Of a stretch of 64,000 nt of DNA, positions 22,478 to 32,756 are shown piece by piece (the stretch's first letter is position 1; each line of letters begins with the position of its first letter). Below the pieces are notes generated by a model. That model ran no database searches, was not told where the DNA came from, and was given only the letters and a program-made list of their open reading frames with translations. This stretch comes from Hemileia vastatrix (Eukaryota > Basidiomycota > Pucciniomycetes > Pucciniales > Zaghouaniaceae), in assembly GCA_030280995.1 (NCBI GenBank), contig JASXTE010000008.1, forward strand, positions 16,662,212 to 16,726,211, given 5' to 3'. Made by a program: the position numbers and the translations under genes.

Positions 22478-23669
22478 TTGGTTGGAAATCAAAATAAGAG
22501 TCCTGGATTTTATGTGTCAGGAAGAAGGTTGATGAGGAGGAGACATCCTAATTCTCAAGTTGTGGTGACTCAGAAGAAGGTTCAAGAAGTTGTGTTGAAG
22601 TCTTTGCATGAAGACCTTGGTTATAGAGGCTTTAGGGAGACTTATAGAAGAGTAGCTGACAGATTTTGGTGGCCAGGTATGAAGTTGGCTGTGCAGGGTT
22701 GGGTTCAATCTTGTGAAGAATGTCAAAGAAGAAGTCACTTGAAACCTAAAGAGGTCGGCCGTGCTACTGGTGAATCAACTGTTTTTAAGAAGAGTCAGTC
22801 TGGATGCTTTCCACATTAAAGAGGGCAGGTATAAATACTAAATGGTTTCCAGGGATGATTTTTCTGGTTGGGTTGAGGCAGTGCCTCTGGTTAATTTGAC
22901 TGCCAAGAATGTGGCACAGTTTTTGAAGAAGGAGTGGATTTATAGGTATGGGTTGATGAAGTTGGTGACTGTTGATGGCAGGCCAGAGTTTGGTGCCAAA
23001 TTTAAAGAATCTGTGGCAAGTGTTGGTTCTAAAGTTAGAGTGGCTACACCTTATTATCCTGAAGCTGAAGGCATGGTTGAAAGAGGCCATCAAGTTATCA
23101 AGAATGCTTTGGTAAAAATGTGTGGGGATAGTGCTGAAAAGTGGAGGCATTATTTACCCTTGATGTTATTTGCTGATAGGGTCACTGTGAAGAGAACAAC
23201 TGGCTATTCTCCTTATGAGTTAATGTTTGGTCAGAAAGCTGTTCTACCAGTGGACTTGGAAGCTGTCTCTTATCTTGGAATTGATTGGGATGAGGTGCAC
23301 TCAACAGAAGAATTGCTCCGTGCCACAATGCAACAGTTGGAATGTAGAGAGGAATGTCAAGAGAAGGCATACTCTAGAATGATGAAGATTAGGAATAAAT
23401 CAGTCAGATACTGGGACAAGAAGTTGGCTCATAGACTCAGGAATCCCTTGAAACCTGGTTGTTTGGTTTTGGTTTATAATAGAAGTTTGGAGAGTCAGTG
23501 GGGAAAAATGTTTTCTGACAGATGGAATGGACCTTACAGAGTCAGATCTCAGGTGTCTGGAGGTTCTTATGTTTTGGAAGAGTTGGATGGTGCAGTCTTA
23601 AAGAAGAGAGTGGCTGCAGATCAGGTGAAGAGATTTTATCCCAGAGGAACTAGACATGAAGAAGATTGA
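22478..23669 (+). pseudogene. Retro1 integrase
   Basis: The N-terminal zinc-binding part (22600-22740) reads LHEDLGYRGFRETYRRV...CEECQRRS: the first His and both Cys are present, while the second His position appears as Tyr. A stop/shift at 22817-22841 leads into the catalytic core: SRDDFSGW (first Asp), VTVDGRPEFG (second Asp, about 22966-22995) and EGMVERGHQVI (Glu, about 23065-23100), followed by TGYSPYELMFG. The C-terminal part (about 23455-23640) is the small DNA-binding beta domain, KPGCLVLVYNRS to VKRFYPRG. It would insert the cDNA. No chromodomain is seen, in contrast to Retro2. Confidence 0.85.
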
Positions 23670-23757
23670 CTCCGCAATGAGGATAAACTATGGAACACTC
23701 TTTAAAATTTGGAATTTTTGGTGTTACAGAGCAACTTTTGTGTTGGAAACTTTTTGT

Positions 23758-24130
23758 TAGAAGGTACCCATGGGTGGGGCTTCTATATTTGATCTTGGCA
23801 AGTGTAGGGGTAACTGATGGGCTGGCTGATCTAACAACAGTTACCCCAGATTGTCTGTTTCCAACCCCTTCTCTTAATTTTGTTGAATTCTAGTATTGAT
23901 TTTTTTTCTTTAACAGGTTTTTAGTCCTCTATGACTTTAAACTGGAATTTCCTTTGGTTCTCAAGTGCTGGACTCTTCACTCTTATTGGTTTTGGTTTAT
24001 TGTGTTGGATGTTGTGTTTTTGTTAGAAGGTACCCAGGAGGGGCTTCTAGATTTTATTTTGGCAAGTGTGGGAGTAACTGATGAGCTAGCTGCTCTGGAG
24101 AACAGTTACCCCAGAATGTCTGTCTCAAGT
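23758..24130 (+). repeat. Retro1 hairpin repeat, copies 1 and 2
   Basis: Two ~110-bp units (23758-23870 and 24025-24130), both starting AGAAGGTACCCA; a third lies at 26742-26840. Copy 1 has the 10-bp stem GGGGTAACTG (23807-23816) / CAGTTACCCC (23838-23847). Copy 2 keeps a 7-bp core of it. Eight copies of the motif GACTTTAAACTG (or one change) accompany the units, two here at 23933 and 24194. Confidence 0.8.
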
Positions 24131-24491
24131 CTTTTGTTTTTCCTAGTTGAATTCTAGTTCTGTTGTTTATTATTCATGTTTTAAGTCCACAATGACTTTA
24201 AACTGGTTTGGGACTGGCTTCTTTATCTTTGGTTTTTTTGGGTTGGTGGTGGATCACTGGTGGTCTCCCATCATTTTTACTTATTGGAGGGAGCCCACCC
24301 AGTGATCATTTCTATGGACTGGACTTTCTCTTACTGGACCTTCTCTTAATCTAGACCATCCATGGAGCTGGACTTTCTTTGATTTTTTAGTTATGGTTTT
24401 GCTAGATAGTAGTTTCAGATTATTTTCTTTTTTCTTTTTTTTCTTTTAATTTTTTATTGGGGTTGTTAAAATTATAAAATCAAAAATATAG

Positions 24492-24770
24492 GGTGTTACC
24501 ACATCAGGGTCACCTGGATGTGGGCAAGCATTGGTGGGGAAAGGCTCATCAATTGGCCAGGCAATGCTATTTATCATTTTATTTTATTTTATTTTTATTT
24601 TCATTAATGTCATTTTTTATTTTTTATTCTCATTATTACCCTTAATTTATGTTTCTTATTTCAAATCATTCAAATTATTTAAGATGTATCCACATCAAGG
24701 TGCACTTGGATGTGGGCAAGGTATCAGGGGATTAGCTCATCAATTGGCTGGGGGATACCATTTGTATTAT
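24492..24770 (+). repeat. Retro1 double-hairpin repeat, 2 copies
   Basis: Two ~85-bp units (24492-24575 and 24682-24770). Each has CCACATC...GATGTGG and then a second stem: AGCATTG/CAATGCT in the first (24527-24533, 24562-24568), GGTATC/GATACC in the second (24720-24725, 24754-24759). The loop element GCTCATCAATTGGC is shared. Between and after the units the DNA is T-rich and has no gene. Confidence 0.75.
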
Positions 24771-24925
24771 TTTTTCATCTTTTATTTTATTTCATTTATT
24801 TTTATTTGATTTATCAATTTTTAATTTTAGTATGTTGGTAGACTGTTACAAAAAAAAAATTAGAATTTATAGTTATTAATTTTTTTATTTTTTTATTATT
24901 ATGTTTTTAATCTTTTTGCAGGAGC

Positions 24926-26475
24926 TCAATGTCTGGATGGTGAAGTTTCTGGAGGTTGGTCCAGGTTATGATGTCGTTTTTGTTTTTTGTTGGGTTTGTG
25001 GGAAGCACTGTGTTCTTTGAAGTGCATCCTGCTGGAGAGATTATATGGATTATAATGGGCAGGAATGGGTTTGGATGGAAGTTCAGAAGAGGAAGAAGAA
25101 GAGGCAGGAATGGATTGTTGGAAGGTGTGCTTAATGATCCTAGACATCTTCCAGTGGTTGTCCAATAGTTGTTTCCTCAAGGATTTCTCAAAGTCATTTA
25201 AAGGTCCATGGAGGGCAAAGGCTTTCAGCATGTTTGAACACATGGTGCTGAGGTGTTGTTTCATGTCTCCATAATCCAGGGTTAAAGAAGTTTCTAGAGG
25301 TTGGCCAACTCCAATAGTAGATTCAGGAGGAGGGGTTTCAACTAGACAAGAAGAATTGGATCAGTAAATATTTTTGTTGAAGAAATTGGATGAATTAATG
25401 TGGTACTTACAGATTGGAAGCTTATCAAATTTGTAAGCGGCCAGAATTTGGACTTCTGAAGATTTTGGAATGGTGATAGTAGGTGGATCAATAAGGGAAA
25501 GATATGTATTCTCTTGGTCTTCCTCTGAAAGGTTTTGAGAAGGAGAACTAGGAGGATGATGTTCCTGGGGCCTAGTTGGAGAAGCAGGCCTGTTGTTGCT
25601 GTTGTTAATATTTCTGCTTGATTCAGTTGGATGAGGTGCTGGTGATGGAGTACCAGGGTTGTTATAAGATGGGGCAGGAGAGGGTGATCTGGAAGCGGAT
25701 TGATCTCTTCTGGATGGAGCTCTTGAAGGAATGGAACTGTCAGAAGAATAGTTGGCTGGCAGAGGAGAGGTGTAGTTTTGTTGCCTTAACTGGGGGCAAA
25801 GTTGCTGTTTTGGTGCAGTGTTGGGTGCTCTGGTGTATTCCTGGGGTCCTCTGGCAGGTCTCCTAGAAGTTTGGGAAATTTTGGAGTTTTTGGACCTTAG
25901 AAAGTTTGGCTGCATTGCTCTGGGAGCAGTGGGAGGTGGCTGCGTGGAGTTGTTTTTGTTGATTGGAGGAATTTGGCTGTTTTCTGGTTGTTTTTGGAAG
26001 TTTTGAGCCTGATTTTAACTGTCTAGTGAGGCGGGCAGGCAGCCTGGACGTGGTCTAGTAGCCTAGGAGCTGATTTTGAAGCTTTTGGAGCTAAATTAGC
26101 AGAGATAAAAGCTGTTTCTTGGGGAGTTAAAGCAGGCCTTTTTGGGAGAGTTCTGGAAACTGAGTTCTGGGATCTTCTGGATGGTGCTGAGGATAAAGAT
26201 GAAGAGTTTGGACCAAGCTCTGGGGATCTGGTAGGGGATCTGGAGAGTTATTTATGAGAAGGTGATGGAGGAGGAACAGGGTAGTTGGCATCTCTGTCAC
26301 ATTTCTTCTTTTTGGAGTAGCAAGAATCACAGGCCCTGTTGTAGAATTTGGCTTCAGGAGTTGGAAGAGTGAATGTGCAAGGTCTGCACATGTGGATGCA
26401 CTGTTTGCAGGCATAGTCCTTGGGAGCAGTGAAGCAAGGAAGATTGTAGGGGTCAAAATCAGGGGATCCAGCCAT
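24926..26475 (-). pseudogene. Antisense Cys-cluster gene B of Retro1
   Basis: Read against the retrotransposon. The ATG at 26475 (MAGSPDFDPYNLP) is followed by CKQCIHMCRPC and RACDSCYSKKKKCDRD, a CxxCx6C cluster like half of a fungal Zn2Cys6 domain. A stop at 26248-26250 and a frameshift near 25920-26000 interrupt a long Ser/Pro/Gln-rich middle (to 25411). An intron follows (25342-25410, GTAAGT...CTAG, 69 nt) that joins in frame to a basic C-terminal domain with HLSTMCSNMLKAFALHGP and a Lys/Arg-rich end at 24926. The good intron and long open frames argue for a real antisense gene rather than a shadow. Function unknown; DNA binding is inferred from the Cys cluster and basic residues. Confidence 0.55.
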
Positions 26476-26637
26476 GATCTGTGGTGAGAAAAGATGATGG
26501 AAAGAGATAAGAAGGAGATTTTTGTCAGTGATGGGTAGATGATGAAGTGAAGGTGGAAGTTCAGCAGGTTGGCTGTAGGTGTATTCTGTATGAAATTGGC
26601 TGGGTCTATTTTATGCAAAATTCTTGTAGTCCATCAA

Positions 26638-26986
26638 GACTTTAAACTGAACACTGTGTTAGTCCCCCAAGACTTTAAACTGAGGATTGTTTGATGGTGT
26701 AGTCCCCCAAGACTATAAACTGAGGAATGGGTTTGAAAGATTGGAAGAGGGTATCCACAGGGGGAGCCTCTGAATTTAGCAAAGGCAAGTTTGGGGGTAA
26801 TTTATGGGCTGGCAGCTCTATTCACAATTACCCCAGAATTTTAGTTTTTTCTCTGTGTCTTAATGTGGTTGATCTCTGGTTCTGGGTTTATGATTTAGGT
26901 TTTTGAGTCCCCCAAGACTTTAAACTGAGGGTTTTTGAGTCCCCCAAGACTATAAAATGAGGATGTTCCCCCAAGACTTAAAACTG
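26638..26986 (+). repeat. Motif array and third hairpin repeat of Retro1
   Basis: Six copies of GACTTTAAACTG or a one- or two-base variant (26638, 26671, 26711, 26916, 26948, 26975), mostly preceded by AGTCCCCCAA. The third copy of the 110-bp hairpin unit lies at 26742-26840, with stem GGGGTAATT (26794-26802) / AATTACCCC (26826-26834). Confidence 0.8.
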
Positions 26987-27047
26987 ATTGTTGTTTGTGG
27001 TTACATCCTATAGAGGGTGTGGTCAATTTTTCTTTTCTGAATCATGC

Positions 27048-27719
27048 TCAAGTACTAGTGGAAATACAGAGGGAATCAAGAGATGAAATGAAGTTTTCAG
27101 AATTAGCCTTGAACTGGTGAATGAGGTGTCTTCTGTTCTCAATGTCCTGTGAATCTCTAGCAGGAGTGGATTGGAAGTAGTTTAGCAGAAGGTGTTTCTG
27201 TTGAGATTTGTGTTGTTGGAACTTGGCCTTAATTGCGGGCAAGTGGTTTGGTGTTGGTGGTTCAATGGATCCTTCATTGTTATCATCACTGTCAGAAGAT
27301 GGAGGAACTGAGAAGTCATCAGTTTTATAAAGTGGAAAGAAGAAATGGAAGTTTTTACCATCAGATGGACCAGGGATGGTGGAACTTGTTGTTTTAGTGG
27401 TTTTGGAAGTCTTCTGGGAAGGGTGTAGCTTTTTGATTAATCTGGGAATCAAGATGGATGGCCTAGATCTTTTGGTGCTGGTAGAAGATGGACTAGTTTG
27501 AGGTGGAGGTGAAGCTGTTGCAGAAGATAATGGACCAGGTCTGTAGCAGGTCTTCTTTCTGGAGTGGCAGACATTACGGGACGTTCTGTATGGATGGACA
27601 GGAGGTGTGATGGTGCAGATTAGATTATTGTCAATGCAGTATTGGCAAGGACCCATTTCAGAGGCAGATTTGGGAAGAAGGTTGAACATGGTGGTATGAT
27701 GAAGAAAGAATGTAGACAT
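27048..27719 (-). CDS. Antisense Cys-cluster gene A of Retro1
   Basis: A 223-codon open frame on the strand opposite to gag-pol, ending just short of the 3' LTR. The probable start is Met-22 (MGPCQYC), since the Cys cluster begins there and the sister protein B starts shortly before its own cluster. The cluster reads CQYCIDNNLICTIT...RNVCHSRKKTCYRP, paralogous to that of protein B with one Cys replaced. It is followed by a Ser/Thr/Pro-rich linker, a basic stretch (KKLHPSQKTSKTTK) and an acidic-to-helical C-terminus (AIKAKFQQHKSQQKHLLLNY). No named family is recognised. The 3' LTR could provide an antisense promoter for it. Possibly a regulator that binds the repeats beside it; this is speculation. 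Confidence 0.5.
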   Translation of the reverse strand: MSTFFLHHTTMFNLLPKSASEMGPCQYCIDNNLICTITPPVHPYRTSRNVCHSRKKTCYRPGPLSSATASPPPQTSPSSTSTKRSRPSILIPRLIKKLHPSQKTSKTTKTTSSTIPGPSDGKNFHFFFPLYKTDDFSVPPSSDSDDNNEGSIEPPTPNHLPAIKAKFQQHKSQQKHLLLNYFQSTPARDSQDIENRRHLIHQFKANSENFISSLDSLCISTST

Positions 27720-27726
27720 TCTTAAT

Positions 27727-27737
27727 TGGAGGGAGGA
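27727..27737 (+). promoter_or_regulatory. Retro1 polypurine tract
   Basis: GGAGGGAGGA lies immediately before the TG of the 3' LTR, the usual place for the plus-strand primer. Confidence 0.7.
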
Positions 27738-28806
27738 TGTGGTCTTCCAAGATTGGCAGGGGCCTTTGTTGTGTTGTTTGGCACTGTTTGTGCATGTCTT
27801 AATTGGAATCTGTTGAAGAATTGGGTGTTTTTCTGGTTTTATTCCGTGAATATTGGGACTGCGGCTATGTGAATTCTATCATTGGATAGCCCCGGTTTTT
27901 CTCTATATTTCAAGTCTTGATGATATTTTTCATATTCTAAGTTTTAAGGGGTCAATTCCTCATTCTTCAGTTACAAAAGATAGCTGTTTAATTTTTTTTT
28001 GTTTTACGGGCTAACCTTAAGTCTTAGGGTTAAGTGCTTAGTACCGTTGGATAGAGCTAATTTTTCTCTATATTTCATGTCTCAATGTTGTTATAGTGTA
28101 ATTTTGTGTTTTAAGGGTTTTAGTAGTTGTAGTGAATTTTTCTAAGTAGATTAGATGTTTTTATTGGTTTTCTGGCTTCAGGGAGGCTGGGCCGCTTCGG
28201 GTAGCCCGCCTGACTCTGTTTTAGAAGGTTGGGGAGCGCTTCTGGAGAGTTTTTATTCAATTTGGCTGGTACAGGTGCCAAATTTGTTGGTGTGCATGGG
28301 CTCTTAGATAGTGGTCTATGTGTACATACTGAATAAGACAGTTTGGGGCAACTTTAATTATCATACAACCATCCGGAGGTGATATCCTTTTTCCTCACTC
28401 AGTTTTCACTGTTTTTTGGCCACAATTGGCTGTGTTTGTTGCAAGGTTAGTTCTTCATTTAACTCAACTTTAGCAACAGGTTCTCTGGTATTGTCTTGCA
28501 AGATATATCAAGTATTATTGCTGTCTCTGGTGTGGATTTGCAGCCTACATCAAGTATCTTTGCTTTCTCTGGTGTGGACATTGGTCAACATTTCAGTTCT
28601 TTGGTCTGGTAGTCTGTCTGGGGACTACTTTCTTGGCTCATCAAGCAGTCAAGTGTGTTGAAAAAGGGGCTTTAGCAAACAGGAACCAACTTACTTTAGC
28701 AAGTAAATCTCACTCTATTTTTCTAAAGGGATGGGGGATTTTCTCTCTGGTTTTTCTCCAACTCCCTTGGTCAAGGCCTATAGCTAGTACTATAGGATTG
28801 TCTACA
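27738..28806 (+). repeat. Retro1 3' LTR
   Basis: 1069 bp, same termini as the 5' LTR, followed by the target copy CCAC and the last 40 bp of Harbinger H2. Confidence 0.92.
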
Positions 28807-28850
28807 CCACAATTAATTTATTTGCTGATCGGTCAGCATTGATACCCCCT
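28807..28850. mobile_element. Harbinger H2 right terminus (type 2)
   Basis: CAATTAATTTATTTGCTGAT followed by CAGCATTGATACCCCCT is the reverse complement of the left end of H4 (52141-52190), with few differences. It completes H2, whose preceding sequence stops at 15954. The base triplet AAT follows at 28851-28853. The left end of H2 is not preserved. Confidence 0.8.
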
Positions 28851-29250
28851 AATAAAACTTTAGGTAGATCAAAAAAGTATGGGAATTTTTAGAGTCACCA
28901 AATATTTGTTTTTCTTTCATTAATTTTTAATAAATTAATCTGATATTTCAATTTACTAAGCTAAAGTGATTGGCCAAAGACATTTGTGTTGTATAAATGG
29001 TGATCATGACAAAATCAAATTGTTTCATGGGGTTCCTCTAGCCTATACCTGTGGAAAGTCCCAAACTTAGTTTCTAGACTTGATCTCCATTTTGGCTTGA
29101 GGAATTGTCATTACTTCAAAACTATTAAATTTTACATATCTTATTTATTTATTAGTTTATGTAATTATACTAATTTTTGTTGACTTGCACCCCTTACTTC
29201 AATAAGATGCAGGGGAGGGTATTGCCAAATTTTTTAAACAGATAAAAAGT
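28851..29250 (+). pseudogene. Dioxygenase tail and 3' block of H1
   Basis: 28857-28892 reads as the last codons of the dioxygenase (GRSKKYG), continuing directly into the conserved 3' block (28985-29115) and a single minisatellite unit with CTTCAATAAGATGCAGGGG (29176-29240). The upstream gene body is missing, removed together with the left end of H2. The stretch 29270-29488 has an open minus frame (starting MPNGWGMTLIV) that I do not recognise. Confidence 0.6.
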
Positions 29251-29500
29251 TTTGTTGACTTAGCTGTATTTAGAAATGCAAATTGATAGTGAGGTGATAA
29301 AAGTATGTTGGTGATGAGGATGGTGAAGAGATAGAAATTAAGATGGTGGTGAAGAGTCGATGAGGGTTTTGCACAGGTGTAAGTATTATCTCACCATCTA
29401 AAAATCCTAAAGTTAAATATTTTAGAGTCCAGTAAGGACAAATGTTGTTATCAGTAACTATTAAAGTCATTCCCCAGCCATTAGGCAAAAAATCAATGAA

Positions 29501-30581
29501 TCAATTAAAAAAGTCAAGTAATTTTTAATGTTCTCATAATATTGGTGATTTTTTACACATTCCATAATAATTTTTTTTAATTTTCTTGCTTTTACAAATC
29601 ACGAATTGCCATTTCTCTTTGAAAATCACAGTCTTTTGTTTTCTCTGAGAAAATATGACCTCTTTCAATCTCCTCAGCATTGAATCTGGCCTTTTAAAAA
29701 TTTGATTGAAGCAAAAAAAATTTCCTTCAAATCTAAGGCCTGTTGATCTTTCATTAGCATATGATCAAACTTCATCTTCTCAAAGTCAATGGCATTTTTT
29801 GAAATAGAGGATTTTGATGAGAAAATTGAATAGAAATAATAAATAAATATTTTATAGAAAAGATATATGGTGAACAATTCTTACTTATATCTTTTTTCTC
29901 AAAATAATCATCAAGGGAGCCCAAAGAGCTGGTTGAAGTATTACCACGTTTTAAAAGATGGTTCAAGTTCATTGAAGTTGAGGCTTGACACTTTAGCTTG
30001 GAGTTTGAGATAGAGGGTTCAGGTAGTTCATCTAAAGCAGCTTCCAAAGCAGGATTCTCATTTCCAGAATTGTTAATATTTTTTGAAATTTTTGTTTGAG
30101 TAGGAGGAGACTAGAAAAAAAAGAATGATAAATTTAGAAAAGAATTGAATAAAGAAGAAAAAGTAAAAATACATCAAAAAATTGGGGCTCTGAGGACTCA
30201 GATATGCTCAGAAATAATTGTTCTTCTTGATAGTCAGGATCATCTTCAGCTGAACTATGGTGAGAGGCTTCAATGTATTTATGTCCTTGAAGGAAAGGTG
30301 TGTCTAGAGGATTATTGGATGGTTGAGATCCAGAGGCTATATCCTTAGTAGTATTGTGTAGAAACCAAGGGTTGACATCAACTTGGGAACAAAAAAAATA
30401 TCCATATGCTCATAGAGAGGACACATGACATTGAGCCTTTTGGAAACAGTAGTAATTACATTCTTCAAATCATTATCATCAATTTCAAAGCCAGTGGAAG
30501 TGGAAGAAAAATGAGCCTTTTTATACTTTGATTGGTAAATTTTTAACCTGCCTTTTGAGTCTTGTATTTTCCAGGAGGCAT
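29501..30581 (-). pseudogene. SANT-like accessory pseudogene of H1
   Basis: ATG at 30581 (MPPGKYK), then an internal deletion near 30550 that removed the SANT-like domain. The remaining part keeps YQSKYKKAH and STGFEIDDNDL (30337-30530), an intron remnant, the domain with ALDELPEPS, STSMNLNHLL and SLGSLDDYFEKKD (29890-30047), and the coiled-coil end near the stop at 29501-29503. Compared with 42234-43550 it lacks about 300 bp. It lies next to the right terminus of H1, as in H3. Confidence 0.65.
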
Positions 30582-30947
30582 TATGAAGCTGGTATGTTAT
30601 AGGAAAAGATACTAAGAGGTTGAAAACATTAAAAAAACAAGGGAAAAAACATGCCTGGTTAAAATGTTGCAATAAAATGTTTCAAATTTCAGTGAGGGGT
30701 GTGTACCAAGGATTGATGAGGGGATGGTGGTCTGGGTGTCACATGTGACAGGAGCAGGGTGGGCAAGGAAGGCATAATGTGGACAAAATGTGGTTGTGAA
30801 AAAAAAATCTGTAAGAAAGTGCTGACTTGAGGTCATAACTGACACCCATTTTTGAAATAAGTGACTTTTTTTGCAAAATTTAAGTGCTGATTTGCTTTGA
30901 AATCCACACTTAAGTTAAGTGTGGATTTGCCAAAACTGATACTCTTT

Positions 30948-31296
30948 AATATCATTGTGATAGTAGTTGAATTTATAGTAATATATATTGGGCTATTATT
31001 GTTTCCTTCCTTTTCTTAATAATCAATTTTGAATCAATTCTAAATCCTTTAAATTATTTCCCTTGATTGTTAAGTCATCAACCCTTTGTGAGAATTCTTG
31101 GAATATTAGTATCACCTTGAAATCCATATTAATATTCCCCTCAAACATATCTCAAAGAAGGATAAGTTCCTTCAACATATCTTTGGACCACTTCTTAAAG
31201 GTATTCCTCTGTACCTCAAAGAAGTTTTGAGCTTACCTTTACAGTCTCACTTACTCAGGAACACCCTCAACCCTGTGCATAAGTTGTCCAGTGGCA
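30948..31296 (+). mobile_element. Solo LTR S1, right part
   Basis: Continues 8435-8865. CAACCCTTTGTGAGA and GGAACACCCTCAACCCTGTG match the solo LTR at 48033-48828. It ends GTGGCA at 31296, followed by AAGTC (31297-31301), identical to the duplication at 8430-8434. Confidence 0.8.
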
Positions 31297-31301
31297 AAGT
31301 C

Positions 31302-31472
31302 AAGTGCAACGTATCTCAAAATTATCAGCCTAGAACAGTTTCAGAGCTTCATGAAGCCATTCTACAAGCTTGGGTTGACATTCCTCAAGCTTTCTTAAAA
31401 GGCTTGGTGACATCAATTCCTCAAAGAATGGAGGAAGTCATCAAAAATGATGGTGGGTCCTGCCATTGGTGA
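31302..31472 (+). pseudogene. Tc1/mariner transposase M1, 3' part
   Basis: The C-terminal part of the transposase resumes in frame: YQPRTVSELHEAILQAWVDI, then MEEVIKNDGGSCHW and a stop at 31470-31472, the normal end of Tc1-like transposases. It is the direct continuation of 7650-8434 across 22.9 kb of nested insertions. The interval 31473-32038 holds no gene I can identify, and no terminal repeat of M1 was found. Confidence 0.8.
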
Positions 31473-32038
31473 AAAATGGAAAAAAACAATTTTTTTCTTT
31501 TTGTGAAATCCATTAATGAAGAGGAGCTAAATAATTGTTAAAAGTGATGGATTTTTCATCTCTTTGCTTAGGGAATGTCAAAAATTTTCTATTTTTGAAA
31601 AGAATTATAAAAAATAATTTGTTTTGCAAAATTTTGATTTAGTGTTACCAAAACAAGATCAAAATTCTGAAGATTCTGAATATTAAGTTTGAGACATATC
31701 TGATTATTATTGGAAGAGTAATTTGAATTTGAAGACTATCACTTACATTTTTCTGGTCACTGTACATACATCCAAGTCACAAAATCTTGAAGAATTTTTT
31801 ATGGAGAAAACAAAAATCAAAGTTTCCCTCACCAAAGAATTATCTGTCTATCCAGAAGGGACAAACTCTGACCCTTATAGGAGATTTTTTTAAATTTTTT
31901 TTTGGTGAGATTAACTTTGAATTTTTCTTCAAAAGTTCAGCGAATGTTAATAACATGGCTGTATCAGACTTCTCAACAATGTCTAATTTATTTAGATGTT
32001 TAGTTATAAATTTTACTTATTTATTTTGGTGATCAAAT

Positions 32039-32756
32039 ATGTGTAACACAGACCCTAGCAATAGAGCACAGACCTTCTGAGTATATAAAGTGACACTTGT
32101 CATTTCATATCATAAGTGGCCTTAATCTATTGCTAGGTGAAGTACCTTTCCTTTCATCTCTTATAAATCTTTCTTGTTTCTAATGAAAGTATTGTTTGCG
32201 CTACATTCAGGTTGGTAGCGCACTCATAGATTTAAGGCTTGTGAGAAATACTCACAAGACTATATGGTATTTTTAAAGGTTCTTCGGTGACTTCAGACCT
32301 CAAAACCTTAATAATTGAAGCAGTCCACCCATTGGGAGATCATACGACTTTCAAAAATGGAGTAATAGAGATGATTGTAAATGTTCCAAGAAGATTTTTA
32401 TAATAGATCCTTGCACCTCTTTCCGTAAAATAGTCGACTCTATTCCCGAATGCACTTGAAATTTCTCATTCAACTATGGTTTTAGGATCTTTGCTACTGT
32501 TTTAGGTTGTCTTGGTTCATGTATCAGATATTAAGGAGGTCTTATGATAAGAATATATTGGGACGATATTAGGACACACCGGCACACTCAACCAAAAGTG
32601 TTAGGTGCACGCCGGTGATGCTATTTTTGTCTGTTTTCAATTCAAATTTTTTCGATGTCTCATACTATGTAACAACATCCCTTAGATATATACATAATTC
32701 TTACGCTTGGTGTGCAAGTGTGATATTATTACCGAATAGGGAAAAAAACACCCACT
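32039..32756. mobile_element. Possible solo LTR
   Basis: The interval begins TGTGTAACACAG just after AAATA, holds a TATA box (GAGTATATAAAG, about 32077-32088) and an inverted repeat CTAGCAATAGA/TCTATTGCTAG, and AAATA recurs at about 32757. These are LTR-like traits, but the end is not CA and there is no second copy in the window. An imperfect palindrome around CACCGGC/GCCGGTG lies at about 32577-32620. 32757-33790 has no supported gene. Confidence 0.3.

Larger units (their letters stand above)
15955..28806 (+). mobile_element. Retro1: 12.85-kb Ty3/gypsy-type LTR retrotransposon
   Basis: Two LTRs (15955-17045 and 27738-28806, TGTGGTCTTCC...TTGTCTACA) frame a 10.7-kb internal region with gag, protease, reverse transcriptase/RNase H and integrase on the plus strand in that order, which is the gypsy order. 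A further 3.4 kb between integrase and 3' LTR carries two antisense genes and repeated hairpins. The element inserted into the SANT-side end of Harbinger H2. The LTRs are close to each other in sequence (a 20-bp-scale deletion near 28200 and scattered changes), so insertion is fairly recent, yet stops and shifts are present. Confidence 0.9.
8866..30947 (+). mobile_element. Harbinger-type transposon H1 (outer, type-1 ends)
   Basis: The left end AAGGTGTTTCAGTTCTG (8866) and the right end CCAAAACTGATACTCTTT (30947) are diverged copies of the H3 termini. Both flanks carry AAT (8863-8865 and 30948-30950), and the sequences outside are contiguous within the solo LTR S1. Of its own content only the following remain: the left leader (8866-9170), a C-rich tract with a minisatellite (9190-9605), a dioxygenase tail (28851-28892), a conserved block, and a deleted SANT-like gene (29501-30581). 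The middle is occupied by element H2, and deletions near 9150 and 9580 removed its transposase and most of its dioxygenase gene. Confidence 0.8.

Noticed and set aside
25618..26006. Plus-strand frames opposite antisense gene B
   Set aside because: Shadows: the minus strand has the longer frames, the Cys cluster and the intron.
29270..29488. Open minus frame beginning MPNGWGMTLIV
   Set aside because: Not recognised, lies between decayed parts of H1, and no second copy is present to support it; noted only under the H1 tail.
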